Both the position numbers and the translations under genes were made by a program. Of a stretch of DNA of 64,000 nt, positions 28,535-38,884 are shown in pieces (within the stretch, counting starts at the first letter, position 1; every line of letters starts with the position of its first letter). Below the pieces are notes generated by a model. That model was not told the DNA's origin. It did no database searches and was given only the letters and a program-made list of their open reading frames with translations. The DNA is from Cavenderia fasciculata (Eukaryota; Evosea; Eumycetozoa; Acytosteliales; Cavenderiaceae). The stretch is taken from assembly GCF_000203815.1 (NCBI RefSeq), contig NW_004457715.1:372001-436000 (forward strand), written 5' to 3'.

Positions 28535-29140
28535 ATGAAATTTCACATTTTATTATTATTAATTGTTATTATTGGTTCTGTTATTGCCAAACAACAATAC
28601 ATTCAAATTAAAGAGTATAGTGACAAGTGTAAGAGTGTTTACACTGAAAGATATGCTCTTACAGACACTTGTCTTTATGGTACCCATTACAGTTGCAATG
28701 GATTGTTTGAACCAAAGGTAACCATCAGTCAATATGTTGACATGGAATGCAAAGAGTCAACCAAAAACACAACCTATCCAACTGGAAAGTGTGTCGATGA
28801 TGTCTACTTTTCCGATGCTGCCTCTGTAGAATTCAAATGTGTCGACAACTTTGAATTGCCAGACGATACATTTACCACCATCTTTTACAACGGTACCTGT
28901 GATGACAACTGGAAGCAAACCACTGTCTTTTATACCGAATCAGTTTACCAAAATACTTGCATCCAAGATATCGGTAACAACACCTCTTATTATATTCTAT
29001 GTGAAGACCAAAGTGACAGAAACTACTTTAGATACAATTTCGATGACCAAGATTGCTATGGTATCACTCCAAATGCCACTGAAGTTCAAACTTATCCAGC
29101 TTGTGGTACTTATCTTTCTACCACTTATTATTGCACATAA
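28535..29140 (+). CDS. Small secreted Cys-rich dictyostelid protein, tandem copy 1
   Basis: Single exon, 201 aa. A signal peptide (LLLLIVIIGSVIA, cleavage near residue 18) is followed by about 180 residues with regularly spaced Cys and several N-glycosylation sites (NTTY, NGTC, NNTS). Words such as YIQIKEYSDKC, DTCLYGTHYSCNG, YPTGKCVDD and FKCVDN recur in the next gene. The layout resembles the dictyostelid secreted family once called DUF3430 (CfaA/B/C-like), but I give that name only tentatively. The protein is probably extracellular. It lies 310 bp upstream of its paralogue on the same strand. Confidence 0.88.
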   Translation: MKFHILLLLIVIIGSVIAKQQYIQIKEYSDKCKSVYTERYALTDTCLYGTHYSCNGLFEPKVTISQYVDMECKESTKNTTYPTGKCVDDVYFSDAASVEFKCVDNFELPDDTFTTIFYNGTCDDNWKQTTVFYTESVYQNTCIQDIGNNTSYYILCEDQSDRNYFRYNFDDQDCYGITPNATEVQTYPACGTYLSTTYYCT

Positions 29141-29166
29141 ATTTAAATTATTTAATATTAAATTAA

Positions 29167-29197
<31 letters not shown>

Positions 29198-29450
29198 ATA
29201 TAAATAAAACATACATTAATATTTATTCACCTTTAAATTAAATTGAGTCATTTTTTAAAAGTAGGGTGGTTCTAATATTGGTTGGCTGGTCGAGACCTCG
29301 CGAGGTCTAACTACTCCACACACACACACAATGTTCTCTCTTTAATTATGTCTGCGGTACTACCAATTTAAAACCAAACACTTTAAATGGTATACCAAAT
29401 ATGAATGTTCTTACTTGTTACTTACTTACTTAATACAACCTATATAAATT
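29141..29450. promoter_or_regulatory. Intergenic region with a 16-nt GC-rich palindrome
   Basis: (AAAT)n at 29163-29203, then a perfect palindrome with halves AGACCTCG and CGAGGTCT at 29293-29308. It is followed by (CA)n, 143 bp before the next ATG. The position suggests a promoter element. Confidence 0.5.
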
Positions 29451-30137
29451 ATGAATAAACAATTACTTGGATTATTATTATTATTTTTAGTTAATATTTT
29501 CAACCTGATTGAAAGTAAACAACAATTGCAACAACAACAACAACAACAATATATTAAAATAGAACAATACAATAAAGAGAGTGAAGCCAATTGTTCAAAT
29601 GGAGCAGCAGTAATAATCCAATACTTTCTTGCTGACAATTGTCTCGTGGGACAACATTTTAGTTGTGTCGGTAACAATGTGATTTACAAATCATCACAGA
29701 ATGTAGATTGTCGACACTTTGATAAGACCATCGTATATCCCATTGGAGAATGTGTCAATAATGGTGAAGATAACTACAACTCTATCTTTTTGTGTGTCGA
29801 CAATTGGGAGTTTACTAGTAATTCTCTAACATCTATTGGATATAATGGAACCTGTGAAGATGATAATGATAAAGATGATGATAAAGATAAAGATGATGGT
29901 CTGTTATGGAAAGATAAAACTATACTACTAGTCAATTCAATAATACAAGGTGCATGTTTACGAAATGATAATAAGACATCGTATATGGTCACATGTCAAG
30001 ACAATGACGATCGTTACTATCAATACTATGAATTCGATGGTGTAGGTGATTGCTCTATCAACTCGACACTACAAAGAAAAGAGAGATTTGTACATGACTG
30101 TAATTCTAAAGAATCTTATATTACTCTTTGCACTTAA
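29451..30137 (+). CDS. Small secreted Cys-rich dictyostelid protein, tandem copy 2
   Basis: Single exon, 228 aa. A signal peptide (LLGLLLLFLVNIFNLIES) precedes a poly-Gln run of nine and then the same domain as the upstream gene: YIKIEQYNKE, DNCLVGQHFSCVG, YPIGECVNN, LCVDNWEFTS, GYNGTCED. Differences from copy 1 are the poly-Gln run and an acidic insertion (DNDKDDDKDKDDG, residues about 137-152) placed just after the conserved NGTC. Cys positions are otherwise kept, so the fold is probably the same. The acidic loop could bind cations. An extracellular role is likely but unknown. Confidence 0.88.
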   Translation: MNKQLLGLLLLFLVNIFNLIESKQQLQQQQQQQYIKIEQYNKESEANCSNGAAVIIQYFLADNCLVGQHFSCVGNNVIYKSSQNVDCRHFDKTIVYPIGECVNNGEDNYNSIFLCVDNWEFTSNSLTSIGYNGTCEDDNDKDDDKDKDDGLLWKDKTILLVNSIIQGACLRNDNKTSYMVTCQDNDDRYYQYYEFDGVGDCSINSTLQRKERFVHDCNSKESYITLCT

Positions 30138-30578
30138 AATAACTATAAATATAACTTAATGTTAATAATAATAATAATAAAACTTTTCTTCAAACAACAT
30201 TGAAAGTCTATGATGATCATGTGCTGCGGTCCCTTTAATTATTATTAATTTTTGTTTTTTATTTTTAAAATATCATCATCCTTTGCTTCAAAGATAGATA
30301 GGATAAATAGAACATATTAAGGTTGTAAAGAATACAAATATTCGAGAGACACGATAGAGAGCGATAAACATACCAATTTGAAAAGAGGAGGATAATTAAT
30401 GATGATGACAACCACAATGATACACTACTCTTAATTAGAACATCATCATAATCACACTGCATCATCATCATCATCGACACTATACCTCTACTTCTACATC
30501 CACTCTTCATCATCATCATCATCACCATATTTATTATATAGAACACAATCAAATAACAAATCAAATCAACCAACAAAC
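30138..30578. other. Intergenic region, no gene seen
   Basis: AT-rich, with (ATC)n-type repeats at about 30465-30530 and a CAAC-rich leader before the next ATG. Confidence 0.4.
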
Positions 30579-32876
30579 ATGAAATTAAATATAGATCTTT
30601 TAACAACGATCATTCTTGGTGATTGTAATAGTAATAATAATAATAATCAAAGTAAACAATCAGAGTCAACTGTTGCTGTAAATAGCACACCATCAACTTT
30701 ATCTAGTTCCGATTTAAAAGATACAGTCGTTGCAACTACCAATAATCAAGAGGAAACAATAACCATAGCATCATCAGATAGTCTTGATCAAAGTAACAAC
30801 AACAATGATACAAGAAACATTGTAACAGATTTAACAACTACAACTACAACAGCAACAATAACTAATGAAACACAACACAAACAACAACAACAACAACCAA
30901 ATGTAAATAGTAATAATAATAATGATAACAACAATAACAACCATGATTCAATACAACAACAACAAACCAATATAGAACAAGATAATTCAAGTCACTTGCC
31001 ATTTGTACAATTTACTTCGACTTTGGTGCCTGTATCTTCTTCATTTTCACCATCACCTGGATCATCTATACTTTCTGGATCACCTATAACCTTTTCTCCG
31101 ATATTACCTGGTCATCTTCATAGTTCTCTCAACAATAGTGTCGATTATGAGATAAGTAGTGGCGTTCAATATCATCATACTGGCGGGTCTGGACACAGTC
31201 GGTTAACTGATAATATCCTTTCCCCGCCACAATCTCCCCTACAACATTCATCATCTTCTTCATCCCATTCTTCAACTACGCCACCTGTTGTATCACCAAG
31301 ATCTCCTATCATCACCTATCCAGTAGTTTCTGGAATTGGAAATAATTATAAAAATGATTCTCAAACAAATAATAATAATCAAAATAATCAAAATAATCAA
31401 AATAATAATAATAGTACTAACATTACTTCAAATAATAATCAACATAATAATAATAATACGAATAATAATACGAATACGAATACGAATAATACGAATAGTA
31501 ATAATAATAATAATCCAAAAAATACAACGCCTAGAGGATTATCATCAAGTACAGGAAGTAATAGTAATACAACAAATATAAATAATCAAAGTAATAATAA
31601 TAATACTAATAATAACAAAACAACTACACCATCAACACCAAAAGGCAAACAAAATGTATATCCAAAGCCACCAAATCACCAGAATCATCGATTAAAACAA
31701 CGTACATTATTTGAAAAATTGTATACAGAGAGTGGATTTACTTCGGCAAAATCATGGTATGAACGAAATACAGAGCACAGCGAGTTTACATTGGGAGAGC
31801 AACAGTTTACACTCTTTTTGCGATTTTTGACCGATTTTTCCACCTTTGAAATACTGGATATCTTTGATTCGTTGGACAAGGATGATATTGGTCGTGTTGG
31901 TTTTGAAGAATTCTTTTTATTGGTTGCACTCTTTGCAAGTAGAGAATGTGGTCAGACTACAAAATTCCTCTATCAACACAGTAAAGTCATGTTTGAAATC
32001 GTATCTGGTCGCAGTTGTATTCGGTCCGATGGAACTATTGATCCCTCGTACACTATCAACTTTCATCGATTCACCAAACTCGGACGTGTCCTCGGTATAC
32101 CCGAGTATCAAATGCTCAACAGTTTGGAAAATTTCAATTTAACCATATTTGATCGTATCAATTTCGAATCATTCCTTCTCTACTATTTTGTTATCCTAGA
32201 CGAGTGGGATAGATCATCTTACACTTTTCTTAAAGTTTTATTTTATGATCAAGATTATACAGAAATAATTGATGATTCTCAAAGTAATAATTCTTCTTCT
32301 TTATCTTCTTCTTTAAATAATAATAATAATAATAATATAAATAATAATATAAATAATAATATAAATAATTATAATAATAATATAAATAATAATAATGGTA
32401 TAAAATCTTCAAATGGAATTCAACAACCTCCTACATCACCTCAACAACAAAAAATTAAAAATATTACGATAACAAGTACAACATTTAAAGATTTTTCAGA
32501 GGAATTTAAAAAGTTTATAGATAGTCTAAGTAAATTGGATATGTCACAAAAAGAAAATCTCATCAGCATGCTCATTCAACATGGAATCTTTGGATTCGAT
32601 GATGCTAGAATGGTACCCATCGATCGATGGGCAGACATGATTAAAAAGAATTTAACCAGAAAAATATTCCTAAAGGCTTTATACGATAGATTACAACACC
32701 TTCCACTTCATATTCAACAATTAAACCAACAACCACAACAACAATCAAGTATACCTTATCAACCAGGAATACGACATCAACAACAACAAAATAATAATAA
32801 TAATAATAATAATAATCATTCACCAAATCAAAATTTCAAGGCACTTAAAAGAATATTTAACTTTAAATCATCTTGA
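30579..32876 (+). CDS. EF-hand protein with long Asn/Gln-rich regions
   Basis: Single exon, 765 aa. Residues 1-360 are mostly low complexity (Asn, Gln, Thr, Ser/Pro). A folded core from about 368 to 560 begins LFEKLYTESGFTSAKSWYE. It contains one good EF-hand (DKDDIGRVGFEEF, with D1, D3, G6, V8 and E12 of the loop) within FEILDIFDSLDKDD, followed by a helical segment (INFHRFTKLGRVLGIPEYQ) that looks like a second, non-binding hand. After an Asn spacer comes another short conserved block (MLIQHGIFGFDDARMVPIDRW), then a Gln/Asn tail. Calcium binding by the first hand is plausible. The general layout of paired hands recalls EFCAB-type proteins, but I cannot name an orthologue. Confidence 0.85.
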   Translation: MKLNIDLLTTIILGDCNSNNNNNQSKQSESTVAVNSTPSTLSSSDLKDTVVATTNNQEETITIASSDSLDQSNNNNDTRNIVTDLTTTTTTATITNETQHKQQQQQPNVNSNNNNDNNNNNHDSIQQQQTNIEQDNSSHLPFVQFTSTLVPVSSSFSPSPGSSILSGSPITFSPILPGHLHSSLNNSVDYEISSGVQYHHTGGSGHSRLTDNILSPPQSPLQHSSSSSSHSSTTPPVVSPRSPIITYPVVSGIGNNYKNDSQTNNNNQNNQNNQNNNNSTNITSNNNQHNNNNTNNNTNTNTNNTNSNNNNNPKNTTPRGLSSSTGSNSNTTNINNQSNNNNTNNNKTTTPSTPKGKQNVYPKPPNHQNHRLKQRTLFEKLYTESGFTSAKSWYERNTEHSEFTLGEQQFTLFLRFLTDFSTFEILDIFDSLDKDDIGRVGFEEFFLLVALFASRECGQTTKFLYQHSKVMFEIVSGRSCIRSDGTIDPSYTINFHRFTKLGRVLGIPEYQMLNSLENFNLTIFDRINFESFLLYYFVILDEWDRSSYTFLKVLFYDQDYTEIIDDSQSNNSSSLSSSLNNNNNNNINNNINNNINNYNNNINNNNGIKSSNGIQQPPTSPQQQKIKNITITSTTFKDFSEEFKKFIDSLSKLDMSQKENLISMLIQHGIFGFDDARMVPIDRWADMIKKNLTRKIFLKALYDRLQHLPLHIQQLNQQPQQQSSIPYQPGIRHQQQQNNNNNNNNNHSPNQNFKALKRIFNFKSS

Positions 32877-33038
32877 TAGTCATAGCCATAGTTGTACATA
32901 TATGAAATAATTTCAATAAAGAGAGAGATTTCTTAAATGTTACTCAAAAATATTTTCAGCAAAGTGATACATCCCGATACATCCATGCTTTTGAAAAAAA
33001 TGTTTCATAGTTTAACTATTTATACACATTTCTAGAAA

Positions 33039-34547
33039 ATGAACAACGAAAAAATACCATTCATTTTACAATCAAATATAATTTATTTAGCATGTACCTA
33101 TAGAGATAGATATCAATCTACTCATAGATTACATATTAAAGATCTATTCAATACTGCCAATGTTTCGAAAAGATGGAGAGCATCGGTTAAACGGTTAGTT
33201 GTACAATACTTTCCTCTGGTGTTCAACCCAAGTCACTCTCTTCGAGAGTATAAAAGACATCTTTCAAATCCTTTATGTCTATATGACCACATTCAAGTGA
33301 TCAAACCAAACTTGCAAAAGGGTTCACAAACGATGCCACTCGAGAGTAACCTAAAGTACATAACAGAGAATGACAAAAGAATGCAATGGTTTCAAGGTTC
33401 ATTTCTCAATCAACTAGAGACAATAGATTTGAATTACCTAAACATCAACATTCTATCAAGTGTTATGCCCATCTTGACATTGGTATTTCAAAGTCCTCTA
33501 CCAAAGTTAAATGCCTTGTACTTTCCAATTCAAAATACATCAGTCAAAGAACTTGTCATGCAACCAATACCAACATCAATACAACTACAACAACATCAAC
33601 AACAACAACAGCAACAACAACAACAACAACAAATAATACCAATACAACCATTAGAAATAGTAGAAATATTAAAAATCAGTTTAAATGATTTTGATTGGTG
33701 TCCTATTCTTTGTCATTTCAAACAACTGTTGGTTCTGGATGTTAGTGTCGTGAAAAGAGACTATTCAATCAATACTCTCTTTTCAAGTATCCCACAAACA
33801 GTATCTAAACTAAAGATATGGTTTGCTAGAGATACTACTCAATCTGAGATTCAATGGTGCTTGTTAACTCAATCAATAGAGATATTACAATTACCCGATC
33901 ATACAGAACCGACAGCATCATTGATTCAATACCTTTCAAAGAATAGTAACATTCAAGAATTGAATTATTTGTTGCCAGTAGATACGTCCTTGTCATTGGA
34001 TCTTTTAAAAACAACAAAGATAAAAGACATCAAACTACTGTTGGGGTCATCCATTCAAAGCGAGTTTCGTAATTCCACTCTTTCTTCAACAACAGAAACC
34101 ATCAACATTCAACTTTATCTTCAAGGTTTCTCTTCATTGCTATTTAGTGATTTACTATTATCAAGTTATTTGCCCAAACTCCAAACCATCAGCATCGACT
34201 TGGTATCAACCACAATGCCACCAGAATGTCTGTTTGATGTATTGATTGGATTAGTTCAAAAATCGAGTACATTACGAGAAATAAGACTAAAGATGCCTTC
34301 TCCTTCATTTCAATTAAACCAAAAGTTCTCACAGTCTTGGCCAACTTGGCATCCATTGCTCTGCGCAGCCATCCAAGATAGCAAGTCTATGAAGAAATTA
34401 GTTTATGTGGACCTAAATAGCAAGTTGATACCATTGGGAGTCAAACATCCCTTGCTGGAAAACTTAAAGAAATCAGAATTTGAAATATTAAACACAAATA
34501 ATGTAATCATAGATATGACAATGTTTAAATATAAAATAATAAAGTGA
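33039..34547 (+). CDS. F-box/LRR-like dictyostelid protein
   Basis: Single exon, 502 aa. The N-terminus (FILQSNIIYLACTY ... LHIKDLFNTANVSKRWRASV) has the look of a degenerate F-box: hydrophobic helix, then VSKRW. The rest has irregular leucine-rich stretches with beta-strand words (LETIDLNYLNI, VEILKISLNDFDW, LLVLDVSVV, LQTISIDLV), typical of the large F-box/LRR families of dictyostelids that recruit substrates to SCF ubiquitin ligases. A poly-Gln run (about residues 185-200) interrupts the repeats. No signal peptide. The F-box is weak, so the ligase role is inference. Confidence 0.82.
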   Translation: MNNEKIPFILQSNIIYLACTYRDRYQSTHRLHIKDLFNTANVSKRWRASVKRLVVQYFPLVFNPSHSLREYKRHLSNPLCLYDHIQVIKPNLQKGSQTMPLESNLKYITENDKRMQWFQGSFLNQLETIDLNYLNINILSSVMPILTLVFQSPLPKLNALYFPIQNTSVKELVMQPIPTSIQLQQHQQQQQQQQQQQQIIPIQPLEIVEILKISLNDFDWCPILCHFKQLLVLDVSVVKRDYSINTLFSSIPQTVSKLKIWFARDTTQSEIQWCLLTQSIEILQLPDHTEPTASLIQYLSKNSNIQELNYLLPVDTSLSLDLLKTTKIKDIKLLLGSSIQSEFRNSTLSSTTETINIQLYLQGFSSLLFSDLLLSSYLPKLQTISIDLVSTTMPPECLFDVLIGLVQKSSTLREIRLKMPSPSFQLNQKFSQSWPTWHPLLCAAIQDSKSMKKLVYVDLNSKLIPLGVKHPLLENLKKSEFEILNTNNVIIDMTMFKYKIIK

Positions 34548-34706
34548 TATGGTAATAATAATTAATTTCTATTTTTAAAAAAGATTCAATGAATGGATCA
34601 CTCTCTGATATTTTTTTTGAACTTTGAATAAATATTAAGGCGCCTTCCAATTTTTTATCCACCCGGAGATTGGGCTATCGGAATGATTTTTTTGAATTAA
34701 TATCCT

Positions 34707-34973
34707 TCAAAGGGTTTTCTGCCACTCTGCGCAGTTGTCCAAGAAGCTCTTTGTGTCGTACCTTTTCGCCCTCCTTGTCAACTGGTAAAATAAGGAGTGA
34801 GTACGTTGGTTGCTAGCTTGTCTAGATATTTGATTATCCTATAATATTATTGTTATTATTATGTATTTTATTGTTGTTTATCAACCCATTGTTGATCACC
34901 ATTAATCTGATACGTGTTGAACACAAAAAGATTGATTTCTATATTTATTTTTAAATTCTCCCAATCGATACAT
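34707..34973 (-). CDS. Possible 63-aa protein, two exons
   Basis: Exons 34973-34914 and 34838-34707 join in phase 0 with a good acceptor (TATTATAG) and a weaker donor (GTATCA). The product starts MYRLGEFKNKYRNQSF and ends RYDTKSFLDNCAEWQKTL. The second exon is less AT-rich than its surroundings and open for 43 codons. An alternative reading of the same bases uses the acceptor TTTACCAG at 34790 and gives DKEGEKVRHKELLGQLRRVA in another frame. Both readings cannot be right. I recognise neither, and the locus could instead be a non-coding RNA. Confidence 0.3.
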
Positions 34974-35315
34974 TTATGTGTATATATCTATCAATCATAG
35001 AAAGAAAAAGCATAAATCAATCATCGTTATATAAGAGTACAGTCATCACACGATCACAATCATTCATTCATCATTCATTCATTGCTACACTTGCCTTTTA
35101 TATTTGTTTACCACTAATACATACACAATTTTGCTTTAAAGTACCCCCTAAACTTTAGATTAAAGCGATACACCCTCCACCACATTATTATCCATACTAC
35201 CCCCATCTACTTAACAATTCATTTTCGAATCAATAACATTAATAGAATCATATTAAATTAGGAAGCAATCAAATTAGATTCCTAAAAATAATAATTGAAA
35301 AAAAAGAATATTATT

Positions 35316-35337
35316 CTGATTCTGGTAGCAGAATCAG
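35316..35337. promoter_or_regulatory. Perfect 9-bp hairpin upstream of the receptor gene
   Basis: CTGATTCTG, loop GTAG, CAGAATCAG. It lies within the leader or promoter of the frizzled/smoothened-like gene. Confidence 0.6.
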
Positions 35338-35403
35338 TCAACCATCACTATTTATAAACCAAAAAAAAAAATAGAAAGAAATATTAGTATTTTTAAAAAT
35401 AAT

Positions 35404-37442
35404 ATGAAATATCAAATAGATAATATAGTTGTGCTATTAGTTGCATTATTTGCAACGATTTGCATAATTGATTTTCCAACATCAAATGCTCAGTATTTTG
35501 ACCCAACTGCAAGATGTGAACCCTATGCTGGATATCCAGAATGTAGAGATAGATTAAAAAATCCAAGTATGTAATAGAAATTAATTAATTAAATCATCAT
35601 GAATGATTAATCGCTAATAATATAGATTTAATTTTCTACTATAGATTCAGTATGGGTATCAGAAACTATTACACAAGAATTATTGTATACCAATTTATCA
35701 ACGATGCTTGGTTCGATGCAATTTATGCCTCCTTCATGTGCCAATGAACATACCTTCAAGTTACTATGTAACCAGTATTTCCAAGAGTGTGTAGATGTTG
35801 TCGTTTCAGTCAATGCCAATATATCGGTGGCCTTATTTAATAAGCAATGTAGAGATGACTGTATACGTGGGTTGGCTGATTGTCCAATCGACAAGAGTTG
35901 TGCAGACCTAGTTCCCTATTACAATGTTTGGGAATTTCCAGAAAAGGAAAACACATTCAATCTATCATTGGTAGGAGGGAATGATTTTACGATTCAATGT
36001 TTTGCAACAGACTCTATTATTACAAATGGAGGTGATATTCCTTGTCCTCCACCATTCTATCTTAGAAACTCAACCGACAGACAAGCCGATATTGACGCAG
36101 GATACATGTTTATCCAAGATACTAGATGTGTTCTTCCATGCCCATCGCCATTCTTTTCTCAGTCTCAATGGGACCAACTCTCAAATATGGCCTATGTCCT
36201 AGGAACAATCTCATTTATTACCACTCTTTTCAACATATTTACCTATGGAGTACTCAATCGTAAATATGACAGACATTCTATATGTATCATTTTCATGTCA
36301 TTTTCATTTTGGCTTGTCATGTTGACTGATGTAGTCTTTCTCGGAACAGGATGGGAATTGAATTGTCCAGAACCAGATAGATATGGTAGACAAAGTGATG
36401 CTGGATGTGCAAGTACTGGTATTATTTTTCAAGTATGTTATCAACAAAAATATTTAATTCTAGAATTTAACTTTTATAAATATTAATTTTTTTATCTTTA
36501 GTTTGGTGTAGTTTCAGCAATTATGTGGTGGTCAACAATGTCATTTGATTTATGGATCGTTTTAAAAAAGGTAAAGAATACCAAATCATATGAAAAGCTA
36601 TACATTATTGTTATCAATTCAATAGCTTTGATTTTAACATTGGCACCATTGTCAAAGCAACAATATGGATACAGTATTGCTGGTCTTGGTTGTTGGATTT
36701 TAGAAGATAATTGGTTAAATGGAGTATTTTGGGGTCCATTATCTGTATGTATAATTCAAAAAAAATAGATATTTATTTATTTATAATTTTTAATATTAAT
36801 TTAATTTTAATTGATTGATTTTTTTAGGTATGTTTATTTGCAGGTATATCATTTATAGTTTTAATTCTTTATGAAGTATTCAAAATTGTAAATAGAGTAG
36901 ACACTGGTAAAAAGAAATCAATGAGAATTTTAAAGTATAATTTGAAACCTTTTCTCATTATTTTGTGTCTATTTGTTGAGTTTGCCTATATGTTTGGATA
37001 CCATTTCTACACCCAAGAGAATATGGACAAGTATGAAAAAGGATTGGAAGATTACATTATTTGTGTTGTTACAGGTGGAACCGATTGCACTGCCAATACT
37101 ATTCCATTTGGAGCACACTTTGTTTTCCTTTTCTTTATTAGGCTCATTGGTATCGAAGTAATGGTATTCTATGGTCTCAATAGAAGAGCAAAGAAAATAT
37201 GGATGCAATCATTTGTTTTTAATAATAGATTCTTTACCTTTTCATTCCAATCTACCAAATCAACAAGTGGTTCGAGTAAAGAACAAAATCAAAAACAAAA
37301 TAGTGTAGAAATGAAAAAGGTTTCATCAAGAACTGAAGAATCTGATGTTTCTGATAATCAAAATAATAATAATAATCAAAATCAAAATAATAATAATAAT
37401 CAGATGACATTAAATGTGGATGGTGCCACTGATAATTTGTAA
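35404..37442 (+). CDS. fsl: Frizzled/smoothened-like seven-helix receptor
   Basis: Four exons (35404-35566, 35645-36432, 36502-36744, 36828-37442) give 602 aa. Signal peptide (VVLLVALFATICIID), then an extracellular Cys-rich frizzled-like domain (CNQYFQECVDVV, CRDDCIRGLADC, YYNVWEFP). Seven hydrophobic segments follow: near AYVLGTISFITTLFNIFTY, ICIIFMSFSFWLVMLTDVVF, FGVVSAIMWWSTMSFDLWIV, LYIIVINSIALILTLAPLS, CLFAGISFIVLILYE, FLIILCLFVEFAYMFGYHFY and FVFLFFIRLIGIEVMVFYG. The tail is Ser/Asn/Gln-rich. D. discoideum has a large fsl family whose ligands are mostly unknown. The third and fourth exons carry the membrane core. I find no KTxxxW motif, so Wnt-type Dishevelled coupling is not supported. 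Confidence 0.93.
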
Positions 37443-37528
37443 ATTATATCCATCATTATATCAATCATTCCCAAAATTTGTATATTTTTAAATAAATTAT
37501 TATTATACACCTTTCTTTGTACAATAAT

Positions 37529-38440
37529 TTATTTGATAAAAGTCAAGATTGCAGATCTTAAGTTATCCAATGATTTTTCTTCTTCTTCTCCCAACTTCAT
37601 TACAACAGCAAAATGAGAACCTTGAGCATCAGTGAATGATTCAACATTGGTGTATTTGCATTGTTGGCTGAGATGAGTTACAAAGTTTGATGATTGTGGT
37701 GGGTTGACCAATTGGTCAGTTGGTGCATGTACAATTAACCATTTAAGTGATGCGTTATAATCTGAACGACCATGTGAAACTATTTGTTGTGGTGCCTCCC
37801 AATCCGAAGATGAATTGAATACAAACTCAATCTCTGAGATGTAGTCTGGATAGTCACGAATGAGCTGTGAGATATCATAGATGCCCTGAATACCGATACA
37901 CGATCTAATTGTGTATGGAGATGATGGAGTAAGGTAGTCTGTTGGTTTCAAAGCAATCATTGAAATCATATGAGCACCACAACTATGACCAACGAGATGA
38001 ATGTTATTGGAATCGTAACGATAGTCTGATTGATTGTCAACCAACCAACTAATAGCTTGTGCCAAATCTTGATTGTGAGTTGGATATCTAACAGGTACTT
38101 TATGAGCCTTCTTTGATAGACGATAGTTTACAACGGCTACAACAATACCTTTTGATGCAAAGTATCTACCCATTGTAAGGTAATCAGACTAAATGAATGA
38201 ATGAATGAATGAATGAAAAAAAGTTAGTATCAAAAGAATAAGGGAACAAAGCATATTATATAATGGTATCTAAATATATACTTTATCACGATCCATCCAA
38301 AAACCTCCATGAACATAGACCATCAAAGGAAAGAGAGTACCTGGTTCAACACCATCAAGTGAAGGTTCATAGATATCCATCTTTTGAGAAGAGTGTTGAG
38401 TTGCATATGCAATATCATAATAAATAGCTGTCTTGTCCAT
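37529..38440 (-). CDS. Alpha/beta hydrolase, kynurenine formamidase/methylesterase-like
   Basis: Two exons (38440-38282 and 38188-37529), phase 0, give 272 aa. The first exon supplies the oxyanion-hole motif (YVHGGFWMDRDK). The second has the nucleophile elbow GHSCGAH, so the catalytic Ser sits in G-H-S-C-G, with a likely acid in HAPTDQLVNP and the His in QGSHFAV. The HGGxW motif and small size place it with kynurenine formamidases and isoprenylcysteine methylesterase-like enzymes. Substrate cannot be chosen from sequence alone. The gene is convergent with the receptor gene, with 86 bp between stop codons. Confidence 0.9.
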
Positions 38441-38884
38441 CTCTCTTTGTAATAATCTTATTTGTTAAAACAAAAGATGAATTCTCAAAAGCATGAACAT
38501 CCTTAGGTGGGTCAAAAAAAAAAGCAATAAAAATGAATTTAAATTAGAGAGATATTAATCATAGTAGTAAACATCTATGTATACAAATAGTACAATTATC
38601 TAAAATACTTATTATTATTATAGTGATGGGCAATGACCCAAAATATTTAGTATAAGATAGATTTTTCAAAAAGACGAATCTAGATCTTTTAACTACCTGT
38701 TTCACAGAAATCAATTTCATATTTCATTCCAATTCGTTCAGTACTGGTCGACGACTTCTCCTTTACCAATTCTTCTTATACTATACGTCATCATTATCAC
38801 ACGACTACTGACTACATAACATCCCTTACAAATCAACATTTTATCTTCTTGATCATTATCAATAGTTATAGATTAGCAACAACG
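38441..38884. other. Divergent promoter region
   Basis: Between the hydrolase (-) and the secreted protein (+). AT-rich, with CAACAACG before the plus-strand ATG; no element stands out. Confidence 0.4.

Larger units (their letters stand above)
34548..35403. other. Intergenic region holding a possible small gene and a hairpin
   Basis: The 5' part contains a candidate minus-strand gene (see 34707-34973). A perfect 9-bp stem with a GTAG loop lies at 35316-35337, 67 bp before the receptor ATG. The rest is AT-rich, with an AAGGCGCCTT palindrome near 34640. Confidence 0.4.
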
